A DNA stretch of 64,000 nucleotides from Lacisediminihabitans sp040549525 (lineage in GTDB: Bacteria; Actinomycetota; Actinomycetes; Actinomycetales; Microbacteriaceae): the NCBI RefSeq assembly GCF_040549525.1, contig NZ_JBEPTM010000006.1, forward strand, positions 151,161-215,160. Direction: 5' to 3'. The translations under genes and the position numbers were made by a program. Under the pieces are notes generated by a model. The model saw only the letters and a list, made by a program, of their open reading frames with translations. It was not told the DNA's origin and did not search any database. This document shows positions 34,208 to 44,200 of this stretch, one piece after another; position 1 is the first letter of the stretch, and each line of letters begins with the position of its first letter.

Positions 34208-34213
34208 TAGAGT
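34208..34213 (+). promoter_or_regulatory. -10 element of PHP gene
   Basis: TAGAGT six bases before ATG 34220, although a GCAGG just before the ATG could also act as a ribosome-binding site. Confidence 0.45.
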
Positions 34214-34219
34214 TGCAGG

Positions 34220-35071
34220 ATGCCCGGATTGATCGACCTGCACACCCATAGCAGCGTCTCCGACGGCACCGAGACGCCGACAGAGCTCGTGCGGGCCGCG
34301 GTGGCAGCCGGCCTCGGCACTGTGGCGATCACGGACCACGACTCGACCGCGGGATGGCAGGAGGCTTTCGCCGCGGCATCCGGAACCGGCCTGACCGTGA
34401 TCCCGGGCATGGAGTTGAGCACGAACTACGGCCCGGCGAGCGTGCACATGCTCGCCTACCTCTTCGACCCGGCCGACCCGACGATCATCGCCGAGACCGC
34501 GCGGATCCGGGACGGACGCATGCACCGTGCCGAGCGCATCGTCGAGCGCATCGCCGTCGACTACGACATCACCTGGGCCGATGTGCTTGCCCAGTCGGTG
34601 GACGGTGGAACGCTCGGGCGGCCGCACATCGCCGACGCCCTCGTGGCGAAGGGTCTCGTGAGCGACCGCAGCGCCGCTTTCGAGAGCATCCTGCACTGGC
34701 GCAGCGGCTACTACGAGAAGTACTACGCCCCGTCCCCGCTCGAGGGCGTTCGCATGATCGTCGCGGCCGGGGGAGTGCCGGTGCTCGCGCACCCGGCCAC
34801 CCACGGACGCTACCGGGTGATCGAGGAGCGCGCGATCGCTGAGCTGGTGGCGGCGGGCCTCGTCGGGCTCGAGATCCACCACCGGGACAACACCGATGAT
34901 GGCAAGCTGCGCCTCTACGAGCTCGCCACGAAATACGACCTCGTCGTCACCGGTTCGAGCGACTATCACGGCGAGGGCAAGCCCAACCGTCTCGCCGAGA
35001 ACAGCACCGAGCCGGAGGCGCTCGAGCGAATCGTGGCAGCCGGTTCGGGCTCGGCGCCCTACCGCGGCTGA
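34220..35071 (+). CDS. PHP-domain metal-dependent phosphoesterase
   Basis: Cytoplasmic hydrolase of 283 residues. PHP metal motifs: DLHTHSSVSDGT near residue 6, ITDHDSTAG near 38, PGMELST near 62, AHPATHG near 194 and GSSDYHGEG near 252. The fold and length match actinobacterial PHP phosphoesterases related to the 3',5'-bisphosphate nucleotidase/5'-3' exoribonuclease group (YciV/RNase AM-like); I infer nucleotide or short-RNA phosphodiesters as substrates. It is convergent with the DEAD helicase gene. Confidence 0.9.
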   Translation: MPGLIDLHTHSSVSDGTETPTELVRAAVAAGLGTVAITDHDSTAGWQEAFAAASGTGLTVIPGMELSTNYGPASVHMLAYLFDPADPTIIAETARIRDGRMHRAERIVERIAVDYDITWADVLAQSVDGGTLGRPHIADALVAKGLVSDRSAAFESILHWRSGYYEKYYAPSPLEGVRMIVAAGGVPVLAHPATHGRYRVIEERAIAELVAAGLVGLEIHHRDNTDDGKLRLYELATKYDLVVTGSSDYHGEGKPNRLAENSTEPEALERIVAAGSGSAPYRG

Positions 35072-35109
35072 CGCCCGGGTTCTGGGGCCCCCGGTTCAGA
35101 CCCCGATGC

Positions 35110-36576
35110 TCAGGCGGCGGGAGGCGTGTTTCCCGCACCGCCACGGCGCGAACGCGTGCGACGACGACGCGTCGGCGAGGTGCCGTCGTGGGTTCCGCCG
35201 CCCTCGGCGCTCTCGCGCACGACGTCGGTCGATCCCTCGCGCGGAGGACGTCCGCCGGTGGCTCCCGCTGGGCGGCCCGAGTTGCGCCCGGTGCCGCCGT
35301 GGTCGCCGGAGCGTCCCCCACGATCGCCGGAGCGGCTGCGGTCCCCGTTGCTGTCCCGGCCACCACCCGAGCGACCACCACGGTCGCTGTCGGCCGGACG
35401 CGGCTCGCGTGCCCGCACGGGGCCGGCGGACGCGAGGCGACCCTTGGTGCCTTCGGGGATGTCGAGGTCGGTGAAGAGGTGCGGCGACGAGGAGTAGGTC
35501 TCGACCGGCTCCGGCTGGCCCATGTCGAGCGCCTTGTTGATGGCGGCCCACTTGTGCATGTCGTCCCAGTCGACGAAGGTGACGGCGATGCCGGTCTTTC
35601 CCGCGCGACCGGTGCGTCCGGCACGGTGCAGGTAGGTGTCGTCGTCGTCCGGGATCGTGTGGTTGATCACGTGTGTCACGTCATTGACATCGATGCCGCG
35701 AGCCGCGACATCGGTGGCGATCAGGATGTCCTTCTTGCCGGCCTTGAACGCGGCCATGGCACGCTCGCGCTGCTCCTGGTTGAGGTCGCCGTGCACGGCG
35801 GCGGCGTTGAAGCCGCGGTCGTTGAGTTCTTCGACGAGCTTGGCCGCGGCGCGCTTGGTGCGGGTGAAGACCACGGTCTTGCCGCGTCCCTCGGCCTGAA
35901 GAATGCGGGCGATGACCTCGTCCTTGTCCATCGAGTGGGCGCGGTAGACGACGTGCTTGATGTTGGCCTGGGTGCGGCCCTCGTCCGGGTCCGTCGCGCG
36001 GATGTGGATGGGCCGGTTCATGAAGCGCCGCGCGAGGGCCACGATCGGGCCGGGCATCGTCGCGGAGAAGAGCATGGTGTGGCGGGTCGGGCTGGTCTGG
36101 GCGAAGAGCTTCTCGATGTCGGAGAGGAAGCCGAGGTCGAGCATTTTGTCGGCCTCGTCGAGCACCATCACCTTGACGTCCTTGAGCGACAGCATTCGCT
36201 GGCTGGCGAGATCGAGGAGGCGACCGGGGGTTCCGACGACCACCTGTGCGCCGGCCTTGAGCTGCTCGACCTGGCCCTCGTAGGCCTTGCCGCCGTAGAT
36301 GGCGGCGACCTGGGTGCCGCGGTTGGATGCCGCGAGCACGAGATCTTCGGCCACCTGCACACACAGCTCGCGGGTCGGCACGACGACGAGAGCCTTGACG
36401 CCGGGCTCGGGGTTGAGGCCGAGCGACTGGAGGAGGGGGAGTCCGAAGCCGAGCGTCTTGCCCGTTCCGGTCTTGGCCTGTCCGATGATGTCCTGGCCGG
36501 CGAGCCCCATGGGGATCGTCTGCACCTGGATCGGGAAGGGCGAGATGATGCCCTTCGTGGCGAGAGCGTCGACCAT
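35110..36576 (-). CDS. DEAD-box RNA helicase (start codon unusual)
   Basis: ATP-dependent RNA helicase of at least 488 residues (RhlE-like). Motifs: Q motif PIQVQTIP, Walker A AKTGTGKT, Ia PTRELC, II VLDEADKML, III SATMP, VI HRAGRTGRAGKTG. The C-terminal tail of about 110 residues is Arg/Gly-rich (DRGGRSGGGRD), for RNA binding. The first in-frame ATG is 36576, but that start loses the conserved Phe of the Q motif: the frame upstream reads TTFSDLNIDQD back to three ATC codons, with an AGGG sequence seven bases before the third ATC (36612-36610), and a TAG at 36639 closes the frame. Translation probably begins at this ATC, adding 12 residues. Confidence 0.93.
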   Translation of the reverse strand: MVDALATKGIISPFPIQVQTIPMGLAGQDIIGQAKTGTGKTLGFGLPLLQSLGLNPEPGVKALVVVPTRELCVQVAEDLVLAASNRGTQVAAIYGGKAYEGQVEQLKAGAQVVVGTPGRLLDLASQRMLSLKDVKVMVLDEADKMLDLGFLSDIEKLFAQTSPTRHTMLFSATMPGPIVALARRFMNRPIHIRATDPDEGRTQANIKHVVYRAHSMDKDEVIARILQAEGRGKTVVFTRTKRAAAKLVEELNDRGFNAAAVHGDLNQEQRERAMAAFKAGKKDILIATDVAARGIDVNDVTHVINHTIPDDDDTYLHRAGRTGRAGKTGIAVTFVDWDDMHKWAAINKALDMGQPEPVETYSSSPHLFTDLDIPEGTKGRLASAGPVRAREPRPADSDRGGRSGGGRDSNGDRSRSGDRGGRSGDHGGTGRNSGRPAGATGGRPPREGSTDVVRESAEGGGTHDGTSPTRRRRTRSRRGGAGNTPPAA

Positions 36577-36627
36577 ATCCTGGTCGATGTTGAGATCTGA
36601 AAATGTAGTGATGATGATGCCCTGTCT

Positions 36628-36649
36628 AAAAAGCGGCTACGCCCGCTTT
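36628..36649 (-). promoter_or_regulatory. Hairpin plus T-run in helicase leader
   Basis: On the minus strand AAAGCGG (36649-36643), a six-base loop, CCGCTTT and two further T residues form a terminator-like hairpin directly before the helicase ribosome-binding site. It could act as an attenuator of the helicase mRNA. Confidence 0.4.
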
Positions 36650-36755
36650 GACCTGGGGCGTGCTGAGCCTCCACCAGAAATGGGAGGCATTACCACCAGT
36701 TTAGCCGCCTGTCGCCCCGGGAGCGCTTTCGCGGCGGTCAGCGGCCTGTCGCGGA

Positions 36756-36761
36756 TAGGCT
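36756..36761 (+). promoter_or_regulatory. -10 element of ferritin-like gene
   Basis: TAGGCT six bases before GTG 36768; favours this start over the GTG at 36762. Confidence 0.5.
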
Positions 36762-36767
36762 GTGCCC

Positions 36768-37487
36768 GTGGTCTCCTTGTTTTCTCGACGTCCCCGGCGC
36801 ACTGATGCTCCCCGCCTCAAACCGCGGCGCGAGCCCGTCGCGCAGGTCGACCGCGTCGACCTCGCCGAACTGACTCCCGAGCTTCTCCCGTATCTCGGGC
36901 AGGCCGCCTATGTGCAGCTCGCCCTCTTCGAGACTCTCAGCCGCGCGGTGAGTGTGGCGCCGACCGCAGACTCCAAGGTCGCGGTCAGCCGCGTGGCGGC
37001 CCTTGCGCTGGCGAAGCATCACGGCCTCGCGGCAGAGATCAAGAGACTCGGACACGAGCCGGGCCCGGCCATGGCCCCCTTCGCCGCCCGAATCGACGAG
37101 TACGCCCACACGACGCTCGGGGCCGACTGGTACGAAATGCTCGTGACGGCCTATCTCACCGCCGGACTGCTCGGTGACTTCCAGGTGCAGCTCGCGGCCG
37201 GGCTCTCCGCCGACGCCCGGGCACGGATCATCCCGCTGCTCTCCGGGGACGACGGGCACGCGATGCTCGTCGACGAGCTGCGGTCGGCCATCGATGCCAA
37301 CCCGAAGCTCGCGTCCCGGCTGGCGATGTGGGGACGACGGCTCGTGGGGGACACCCTGCTGATCGCCCGGTCCTCGCTCACGAACATCGGTCACACGCAG
37401 CGCGATGAAGCCCGCCTCGAGCCGGCTTTCACCGAGTTGATCGCGTCACACACGCGACGAATGGATGCCCTCGGCCTGACCGCCTGA
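36768..37487 (+). CDS. Ferritin-like (MiaE_2-type) protein
   Basis: Helical protein of 239 residues. After a basic N-terminus (FSRRPRRTDAPRLKPRREP), four to five long helices carry acidic and His residues spaced as in ferritin-like di-iron proteins: LALFETLSRA near 50, ALAKHHGLAAEI near 82, DWYEMLVTAYL near 120 and DDGHAMLVDELRSAI near 165. The family is the actinobacterial ferritin-like group related to tRNA hydroxylase MiaE. It lies divergent from the DEAD helicase and near DUF3107, as in other actinobacteria. Substrate unknown. Confidence 0.8.
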   Translation: MVSLFSRRPRRTDAPRLKPRREPVAQVDRVDLAELTPELLPYLGQAAYVQLALFETLSRAVSVAPTADSKVAVSRVAALALAKHHGLAAEIKRLGHEPGPAMAPFAARIDEYAHTTLGADWYEMLVTAYLTAGLLGDFQVQLAAGLSADARARIIPLLSGDDGHAMLVDELRSAIDANPKLASRLAMWGRRLVGDTLLIARSSLTNIGHTQRDEARLEPAFTELIASHTRRMDALGLTA

Positions 37488-37495
37488 GTCGGCGG

Positions 37496-37517
37496 CAGCC
37501 GCGCTCAGGCGCGGCTG
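37496..37517. terminator. 9-bp GC hairpin at convergent gene ends
   Basis: CAGCCGCGC (37496-37504), loop TCAG, GCGCGGCTG (37509-37517). It overlaps the last codons of the small membrane gene and lies ten bases past the ferritin-like stop. Confidence 0.55.
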
Positions 37518-37795
37518 AGAGCGGAGAGCAGCTCCGCGTCCTGTTCCGTGCGCTGGCGCCCGAGGAACACGCTCGCCAGAACGGCGACGACTGCCGCCGC
37601 AACGAGGCTGACCACCCAGATCCATCCGCCGTCGAATCTCCAGCCCAGCCAGGTGAGGGCGGCCCAGACCACGGCGGAAACGACCGCACCGATCCCCGGA
37701 ACGAGGAGTGCGCCGTGCGTGTCGCGCTTCGGCACGCCGTACCGCGCCGCGAGGCCGAGGATGGCCCCGCCGAGCGTCACGAACAGCAGTTCCAT
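37505..37795 (-). CDS. Small three-helix membrane protein
   Basis: Protein of 96 residues with three hydrophobic segments (LLFVTLGGAILGLAARYG; LVPGIGAVVSAVVWAALTWLG; WIWVVSLVAAAVVAVLASVF) and a short acidic tail (RQRTEQDAELLSALSRA). I do not recognise a named family. Its ATG begins three bases after the DUF3107 stop, so the two are co-transcribed and probably translationally coupled. Confidence 0.75.
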   Translation of the reverse strand: MELLFVTLGGAILGLAARYGVPKRDTHGALLVPGIGAVVSAVVWAALTWLGWRFDGGWIWVVSLVAAAVVAVLASVFLGRQRTEQDAELLSALSRA

Positions 37796-37798
37796 CGG

Positions 37799-38023
37799 TC
37801 AGGCCACGAAACCGACGCGACGGGACTCTTCCGAACCGATCTCCAGGTAGCCGAAGGTCGCAACGGGAACGACGTAGACGTTGCCCTTCTGGTCGACGAG
37901 CTTGAAGAACTTCGCGTCCGAGGCGAGAGCCGCGGTGACGATGCCTTCGACATCCGCCGCCGACTGCGACGATTCGAGGTTGATCTCACGGGGGCTGTTG
38001 GTGATGCCGATTCGTATGTCCAC
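37799..38023 (-). CDS. DUF3107 family protein
   Basis: Protein of 74 residues matching DUF3107 (Rv3208A/TB9.4-like): it opens DIRIGITNSPREINLESSQS and continues with VVPVATFGYLEIGSEESR. Function unknown; predicted small alpha/beta cytoplasmic protein. I choose GTG 38023 over GTG 38029 because homologues begin at this point and TAATCT lies exactly six bases before it. It is divergent from the AdnA-like gene, an arrangement also seen around AdnAB in mycobacteria. Confidence 0.92.
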   Translation of the reverse strand: MDIRIGITNSPREINLESSQSAADVEGIVTAALASDAKFFKLVDQKGNVYVVPVATFGYLEIGSEESRRVGFVA

Positions 38024-38029
38024 GTGCAC

Positions 38030-38035
38030 AGATTA
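38030..38035 (-). promoter_or_regulatory. -10 element of DUF3107 gene
   Basis: TAATCT six bases before GTG 38023 on the minus strand; leaderless start predicted. Confidence 0.5.
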
Positions 38036-38121
38036 CGACAGTTGGGGTGGCTCGAATCTCCCCGTTCTCTTTGGGCGCAACGGCGCGACCGCACTGGCGC
38101 GGTGATGTCGCCGGGCCGCGC

Positions 38122-38127
38122 TACCGT
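38122..38127 (+). promoter_or_regulatory. -10 element of AdnA-like gene
   Basis: TACCGT six bases before ATG 38134; discards an in-frame start 87 bases upstream. Confidence 0.45.
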
Positions 38128-38133
38128 GGGTCG

Positions 38134-41100
38134 ATGGCTATCAGGGGGTTTCGGCAGGCGACGGCGCCGTCCTCCCGCACCGCACCGCTCCACCTCGATG
38201 CGTCACAACAGACGGTTCTCGACCTTCCAGACGCCGCCTCGGCGGCCGTCATCGGCGCGCCGGGTTCGGGCAAGACCGCAACGCTCGTGGAATTGGTGGC
38301 CCAGCGTGTGGCGCACCGCGGTTTCGCTCCGGAGGAGCTTCTCGTGCTCACGTCCAGCCGCACGACGGCGACGAGGCTGCGCGACATCCTGGCGCTGCGG
38401 ATCGGGGTGCCGACCAACGGTCCGATCGCCCGGACCGTCAATTCCCTCGCCTTCGAGATCGTCGGCAACGCCGCTCGTGCCGCCGGGGTCGAGGCGCCGC
38501 GCCTGGCGACCGGCGGTGACCAGGACAGCGACATCGCCCAACTCGTCGACGGCCACCTCGAGGACGGATCGGGTCCGTCCTGGCCCGACCAGCTCGGCCC
38601 GGCGGTTCGATGCCTGCGCGGATTCCGCACCGAGCTTCGCGAACTGCTCGGGCGTTCCACCGAGTACGGTGTCTCGCCGCAGCGTCTCCGCTCACTCGGC
38701 GTGGAGCGAGACCGGCCCGAATGGGTCGCCGCCGCGGACTTCTTCGCCGACTACTTCACCGTCGTGAGCAGCTCCCGATCCAACCAGCTCGACTCGACGG
38801 AGCTCGTGCAGTTCGCGATCGCGGCGCTCGGGCGGGGGGAGGGCGGTGCGGCTGTCGATCGGCTTCGCCTCGTGATCGTTGACGACCTCCAGGAGGCCAC
38901 CCGCTCCACGATCGGGCTGCTCGCCGCCCTCGCCGCCCGAGGGGTGTCGGTGATCGCCCTGGGGGATCCGGATGTCGCGGCGAACGCCTTCCGCGGGGGG
39001 GAGCCGGACTCTCTCGCCCGCCTCGGCATCCTGCTCGGCCTGCCCCACCTCGCCACCCTCACCCTGTCGACGGTGCACCGGCAGGAGCCGGCGCTGAGGG
39101 AGTTCACCCGGCGCATCACCGATCGGATCGGCACTTCCGGTGTGTTCGGTCAGCGAGAGGCACTCTCCGCCGCTCAGAGGTCCGCTGCGGCGGGAGCCCC
39201 TCTCGCGCCGGTGTTGAAGGTTCTCGCCGAGAGTCCGGCACGCCAGTGGGCTGCCATCGCGAGACAGCTTCGAGAGCGGAATCTGCTGGACGGGGTCGAG
39301 TGGAACCGCATGGCGATCGTCGTGCGCAGTGGATCCTCCGTGCCCCAGATCGCCCGGGCCCTCGCGCTCGCCGAGGTGCCGACCCGCACCTCGGTGGGGG
39401 GTCGTGCGCTTCGTGACGACCACGCCGCCCGGGGACTTCTCACCGTTGTGGATGTCGGAATCGGCCGTACCCCGCTCGATCCGTCGATCGCCGCGGAGCT
39501 TCTTCTCGGCCCGTTCGGCGGTCTCGACAAACTCGCGGTGCGGCGGCTGCGTCTCGCCCTCCGGGCCGAGGAACTGGCCGGGGCCGGCACGCGATCCAGT
39601 GATGAGCTTCTCGTCGAAGCGCTCGGGGCGCCGGGCCGGTTCGCCACCATCGACCATCGCGTCGGACGCAACGCCGATCGACTCGCCCGCACCCTCGATG
39701 CCATCGGCGTCGCGGGATCGGAGGGGGCCACCATCGAAGAGCTGCTCTGGCTGGCCTGGGATCGCAGCGGTCTCGCACCCGAGTGGTTCGCCCGCGCCAC
39801 CAGCGAGGGTATCGCCGCCGACGAGGCCAATCGTGATCTCGACGGCGTCGTCGCCCTCTTCACCGCGGCCAAGCGGTTCGTCGAGCGACAGCCCGGCACC
39901 GCCGCACAGGTGTTCCTCGACGGTGTGCTCGACGCGGAGGTGCCAGAAGACACCCTCTCTCCGCAATCGCTCGCCGACGCCGTGCTCGTGACCACCCCCT
40001 CCGGAACCGTCGGTCTGGAGTTCGACGTCGTGGTCGTCGCGGCCCTGCAGGATGGCGTCTGGCCGAACCTGCGCCTTCGCGGCTCGCTGCTCTACCCGCA
40101 GGAGCTCGTGCGGGTGATGACCGGCCTCGGGGAGGTGTCGCTCGACGAGCGACGACAGGTGCGCGACGACGAGCTGCGGATGTTCGCGCTCGCCGTCTCC
40201 CGCGCGCGCCGTCAGGTCATCCTCGCCGCCGTCGACAACGAGGACGAATCGGCGAGCGTGCTCTTCTCCCTGGCACCGGGCGACGCCGAGACCGTGGAAA
40301 CCGCAGCACTGCGACCGCTCTCGCTCCGGGCCCTCACCGGCCGCCTCCGGCGCGAGCTCGCGACGAGCCGGCGCACCCCGGCGGAGCGCGCGGCCGCGGC
40401 ATCCGCTCTCTCCCGGCTGGCCCGGGAGCGGATCCCCGGCGCCGATCCCGAGGACTGGCACGGGCTCCGTGAGGTCTCGACGGCGGATCCCGTCTTCGCC
40501 GCCGACGAGCAGGTGCCGGTCTCCCCCTCGCGGTTGGAGGCCTTCGAAGACTCGCCGGTGGACTGGTTCATCGACTCGGTGTCCGGCACCCAGTCGAGCA
40601 CAGCCATGGGGCTCGGAACCATCGTGCACTGGGCGATGGAGACGGCGACCGATCCGACCGTTGATGCGGTCTGGGGCGCTATCGAGGGTCGCTGGGGGGA
40701 ACTCGCTTTCGAGTCGCCGTGGCTCGCCGAGCAGCAGAAGCGGGCAGCGCGGATCCTTGCTGCCGGGGTCGCGGAGTACCTCGTGGACTTCGCCCGTGAT
40801 GGCAAGATCCTGGTGGGGGCGGAGAGCCGGTTCTCGATCGACATCGATCGGGCAACAGTGAACGGGTCGATCGACCGGGTGGAGCGGTCGGCCGACGGCT
40901 CGGTGGTGATCGTGGACCTCAAGACGGGCAATCCCATCGTGCCGCAGCCGAAGATCGACGCGCATCCGCAGCTCGGCACCTATCAGCTCGCCTATGTGCA
41001 GGGCGTTCTCGACGAATTCCTCGACGAACTGGGTGAGCACCGGGCGGGCGGGGCGAAGCTGCTCTTCGTGAAGAAGGGAACCCGAGGCAAGCTCTATCGA

Positions 41101-41280
41101 GAGGGCAGCCAGGCGCCGCTCGACGAGCAAGAGCTCGAGGGATTCCGCACCCGCATTCGCCAGGCGGCCATCGGCATGGCGGCCGCGGCCTTCGACGGTG
41201 CCCTCGACCTGGACGCCTGGGGTTCTTTCGACGTCGGTACGAAGAAGCTGCATCGCGTGAGGTCGGTTGCCAGTGACTGA
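38134..41280 (+). CDS. AdnA-like helicase-nuclease subunit
   Basis: Subunit of 1048 residues of the AdnAB-type motor-nuclease that resects double-strand breaks. UvrD-like motor: Walker A GAPGSGKTAT near residue 45; motif II reads VIVDDLQEAT instead of the usual DEYQD/DEFQD, so the catalytic Glu is replaced and the ATPase is likely weak, as expected for the AdnA (non-leading) motor. The C-terminal RecB-like nuclease has GSIDRVERS, IVDLKTGNP (Asp and Lys) and the HPQLGTYQLAY (QxxxY) motif, all intact. It overlaps the following gene by eight bases. Order AdnA then AdnB matches mycobacteria. Confidence 0.87.
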   Translation: MAIRGFRQATAPSSRTAPLHLDASQQTVLDLPDAASAAVIGAPGSGKTATLVELVAQRVAHRGFAPEELLVLTSSRTTATRLRDILALRIGVPTNGPIARTVNSLAFEIVGNAARAAGVEAPRLATGGDQDSDIAQLVDGHLEDGSGPSWPDQLGPAVRCLRGFRTELRELLGRSTEYGVSPQRLRSLGVERDRPEWVAAADFFADYFTVVSSSRSNQLDSTELVQFAIAALGRGEGGAAVDRLRLVIVDDLQEATRSTIGLLAALAARGVSVIALGDPDVAANAFRGGEPDSLARLGILLGLPHLATLTLSTVHRQEPALREFTRRITDRIGTSGVFGQREALSAAQRSAAAGAPLAPVLKVLAESPARQWAAIARQLRERNLLDGVEWNRMAIVVRSGSSVPQIARALALAEVPTRTSVGGRALRDDHAARGLLTVVDVGIGRTPLDPSIAAELLLGPFGGLDKLAVRRLRLALRAEELAGAGTRSSDELLVEALGAPGRFATIDHRVGRNADRLARTLDAIGVAGSEGATIEELLWLAWDRSGLAPEWFARATSEGIAADEANRDLDGVVALFTAAKRFVERQPGTAAQVFLDGVLDAEVPEDTLSPQSLADAVLVTTPSGTVGLEFDVVVVAALQDGVWPNLRLRGSLLYPQELVRVMTGLGEVSLDERRQVRDDELRMFALAVSRARRQVILAAVDNEDESASVLFSLAPGDAETVETAALRPLSLRALTGRLRRELATSRRTPAERAAAASALSRLARERIPGADPEDWHGLREVSTADPVFAADEQVPVSPSRLEAFEDSPVDWFIDSVSGTQSSTAMGLGTIVHWAMETATDPTVDAVWGAIEGRWGELAFESPWLAEQQKRAARILAAGVAEYLVDFARDGKILVGAESRFSIDIDRATVNGSIDRVERSADGSVVIVDLKTGNPIVPQPKIDAHPQLGTYQLAYVQGVLDEFLDELGEHRAGGAKLLFVKKGTRGKLYREGSQAPLDEQELEGFRTRIRQAAIGMAAAAFDGALDLDAWGSFDVGTKKLHRVRSVASD

Positions 41281-44200
41281 GGCGCCGTACGTATCGGCGG
41301 ACGAGATTGCGGATGCCCTCGGCCGCCCTCGGCCGACCGCCCAGCAGCGCCGGGTGATCGAGTCCCCGCTCGCCCCGGCGCTGGTCGTCGCCGGCGCAGG
41401 CAGCGGCAAGACCGAGACCATGGCGAACCGGGTGCTCTGGCTGCTCGCCAACGGTCGGGTGGCGGCGGGGCAGATCCTCGGACTCACCTTCACCCGCAAG
41501 GCCGCGGGGGAGCTCTCGGTGCGCATCCGGGAGCGCATCGACCAGCTGCATCACGCCGGCCTGCTCTCCGAGGACTACGACGAGTTCGATCCGCCGAACG
41601 TGGCGACCTACAACTCCTTCTCCAACCGGATCTATCGCGACAATGCCATCCTGCTCGGCCGGGAGAGCGACGGGCCGGTGCTTGGCGAGGCATCCGCGTG
41701 GCAGCTGGCCCGCACTGTCGTGATCGCGTCGACCGATGACCGCCTGCCGGGCCTCGGCAAGAGCGTCGACACCGTGACGAAGGCGGTGCTCACCCTCGCC
41801 CACGCGATGAGCGAGAACCTGGTCGACCCGACGGATGTCACGAGCTTCGCCTCCCGCTTCGCCGGGCTCGTCGACCTGCCGCCGGGCGGCCGTGGCGCCT
41901 ACGAGGACGTCGCCGTGCTCGCCTCCACCGTCGGGGCGCTTCCCGTGCTCGTCGACCTGGTGGCCCGGTTCGACGAGGCAAAGGTACGCCGTGGCTTCGT
42001 CGAATACTCCGATCAGGTCTCGCTCGCCCTCACCGTCGTGCGTGACGTTCCGCGGATTGCCGACGAACTCCGCGAGCAGTACCGGGTCGTTCTGCTCGAC
42101 GAGTACCAGGACACGAGCGTGGTGCAGACCCTGCTGCTCTCCGAACTCTTCGCCGGGCTGCCCGTCATGGCGGTCGGCGATCCCAATCAGTCGATCTATG
42201 GATGGCGGGGGGCGAGCGCCGCGAATCTGGATGGCTTCGCCCGCCAGTTCCACGCCGCTGCCGACGCACAGTTCGCGCTCACCACGTCCTGGCGCAACGG
42301 GCACGACATCCTCGCCGTCGCCAACGCGATAGTGGAACCCTTCCGCAGCGCAGGGGCTGCGGCCCGCACCGGCGTCGATCGGCTGGAGGCCGGGGCTTCG
42401 GCAACCGCCGTACCGGTGCGTGTCATCGTGGAGGAGACCCTTCCCGAGGAGGCGGAAGCCGCCGCCCGGTGGCTGCGGGAGCACCTGGACGTGCCTCACG
42501 GCACTACTCCGCCCACTGCCGCGATGTTGTTTCGTGCACGAAAGACGCAGGGCGCATTCATCGAGGCGCTGCGGCGCAACGGGGTGAGGTTCCACGTGCT
42601 CGGCATCGGCGGCCTCATGGCCGAGCCCGAGATCGCCGACCTGGTCTCTGCCCTCGCCGTGGTCAACGACCCGACCGCCGGCTCCGAGCTGGTGAGACTG
42701 CTCGCCGGATCGCGTTGGCGCCTCGGCGCGAAAGACCTGCACGGTCTCGGCCGGGTCGCCTCCTGGCTGCGGGACAGGGACTATGCCCAGCGCGCCCTCG
42801 ACGACGATGTGAAGGAGGCGCTGCGGGCATCCGTCGCCGAATCGGAGGGCGGGTCGATAGTCGACGCCCTCGATTTCATCGCGACTGCGCGCCCCGGGCA
42901 CAGCCAGCTCGAGCGGTTCAGCGCGGTGGGCCTCGACCGCCTGAGGGATGCCGGCCGCACCTTCGCCCGGTTGCGGGCGCGCGCGGGGCTCGACCTGCTC
43001 GACTTCGTCACCTTCGTCGAGCAGGATCTGATGCTGGACATCGAGGTCGCGGCCAATGAGACCCGATCGCTCGGAGCCGCGACCATGGAGGCTTTCTTCG
43101 ACGCCCTCGGCGGCTATCTCGCCGTCGACGAGTCGGCCAGCCTCGGCGGCTTCCTGTCCTGGCTCCGGGAGGCCGAATGGCGCGACAACCTCGCGCCGCG
43201 CCCGGAAGACCCCGAGCCGGGCACGGTTCAGCTGCTCACCATCCACGGGTCGAAGGGCCTGGAGTGGGATCTCGTGGTGGTTCCCCGCCTCGTCGAGGGC
43301 GAGCTTCCGGGATCTTCTCGCGAGGGATCGAACGGATGGCTCGGCTTCGGCATGCTGCCCTACGACTTCCGCGGCGATGCCAGAGAGCTGCCGCGCTTCG
43401 ACTGGACGACGGCCACGACTCGCAAGGAACTCCTCGACAGCCGCGCGGTGTTCAGGGCCGAAGTCCGGGAGCGTCACGACGAGGAGGAGCGCCGCCTCGC
43501 CTATGTCGCCGTCACCCGCGCGCGGCACTCCCTGCTGCTCACGGCATCCTTCTGGGCGACCCAGTCCAGCCCACGCCGTCCGAGCCCTTTCCTTCGGGAG
43601 CTCGAGGCCGGGGGAGTGATCGCTGAACTGCCGCTCGAGAGTGAGCACACGGACAATCCCCTTGGCGACGAGGCGAACCTGTTCCGCTGGCCGATGGATC
43701 CCCTCGGTGGTCGCCGCGACGCGGTCGAAGCGGCCGCTCGCCTGGTGCGCGAGTCGGTGCCGGGAGCCGAGGGCTCGTGGGGAGTCGAGCTCACCCTCCT
43801 GCTCGAGGAGCGGCAGCGGCGCATCGACGCGGCCGGGGTCGTCGACCTGCCCACCCGGGTCTCGGCATCCCGATTCAAGGACTTCGTGAGCGACCCGGCG
43901 GGGGTCGCGGCATCCCTGCGCCGTCCGATGCCGGAGCGGCCGTACCGTGCCACCCGGCTCGGCACGCTCTTCCACGAATGGGTCGAGCAGCGCTACGGGG
44001 TCCACGGCACCGCGGAGGAGCTGGATGCCGTCGCGATCGAGCTCGACGGCGACGAATCGGTGCCGGGCGACCGGGTCGAGCCCGACGGGCTCTCCGGGCT
44101 CCGGGAGACCTTCGAGCGCTCCGAGTTCGCGACGCTCACCCCCGAAGAGGTCGAGATCGAGATCCATCTGATCCTCGATGGCGAGGTGATCGTCTGCAAA

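Noticed and set aside
34187..34969. Extension of the EEP-fold protein to a 598-codon frame
   Set aside because: The extra 261 codons are antisense to the PHP gene; the ATG at 34186 begins a normal membrane-anchor sequence.
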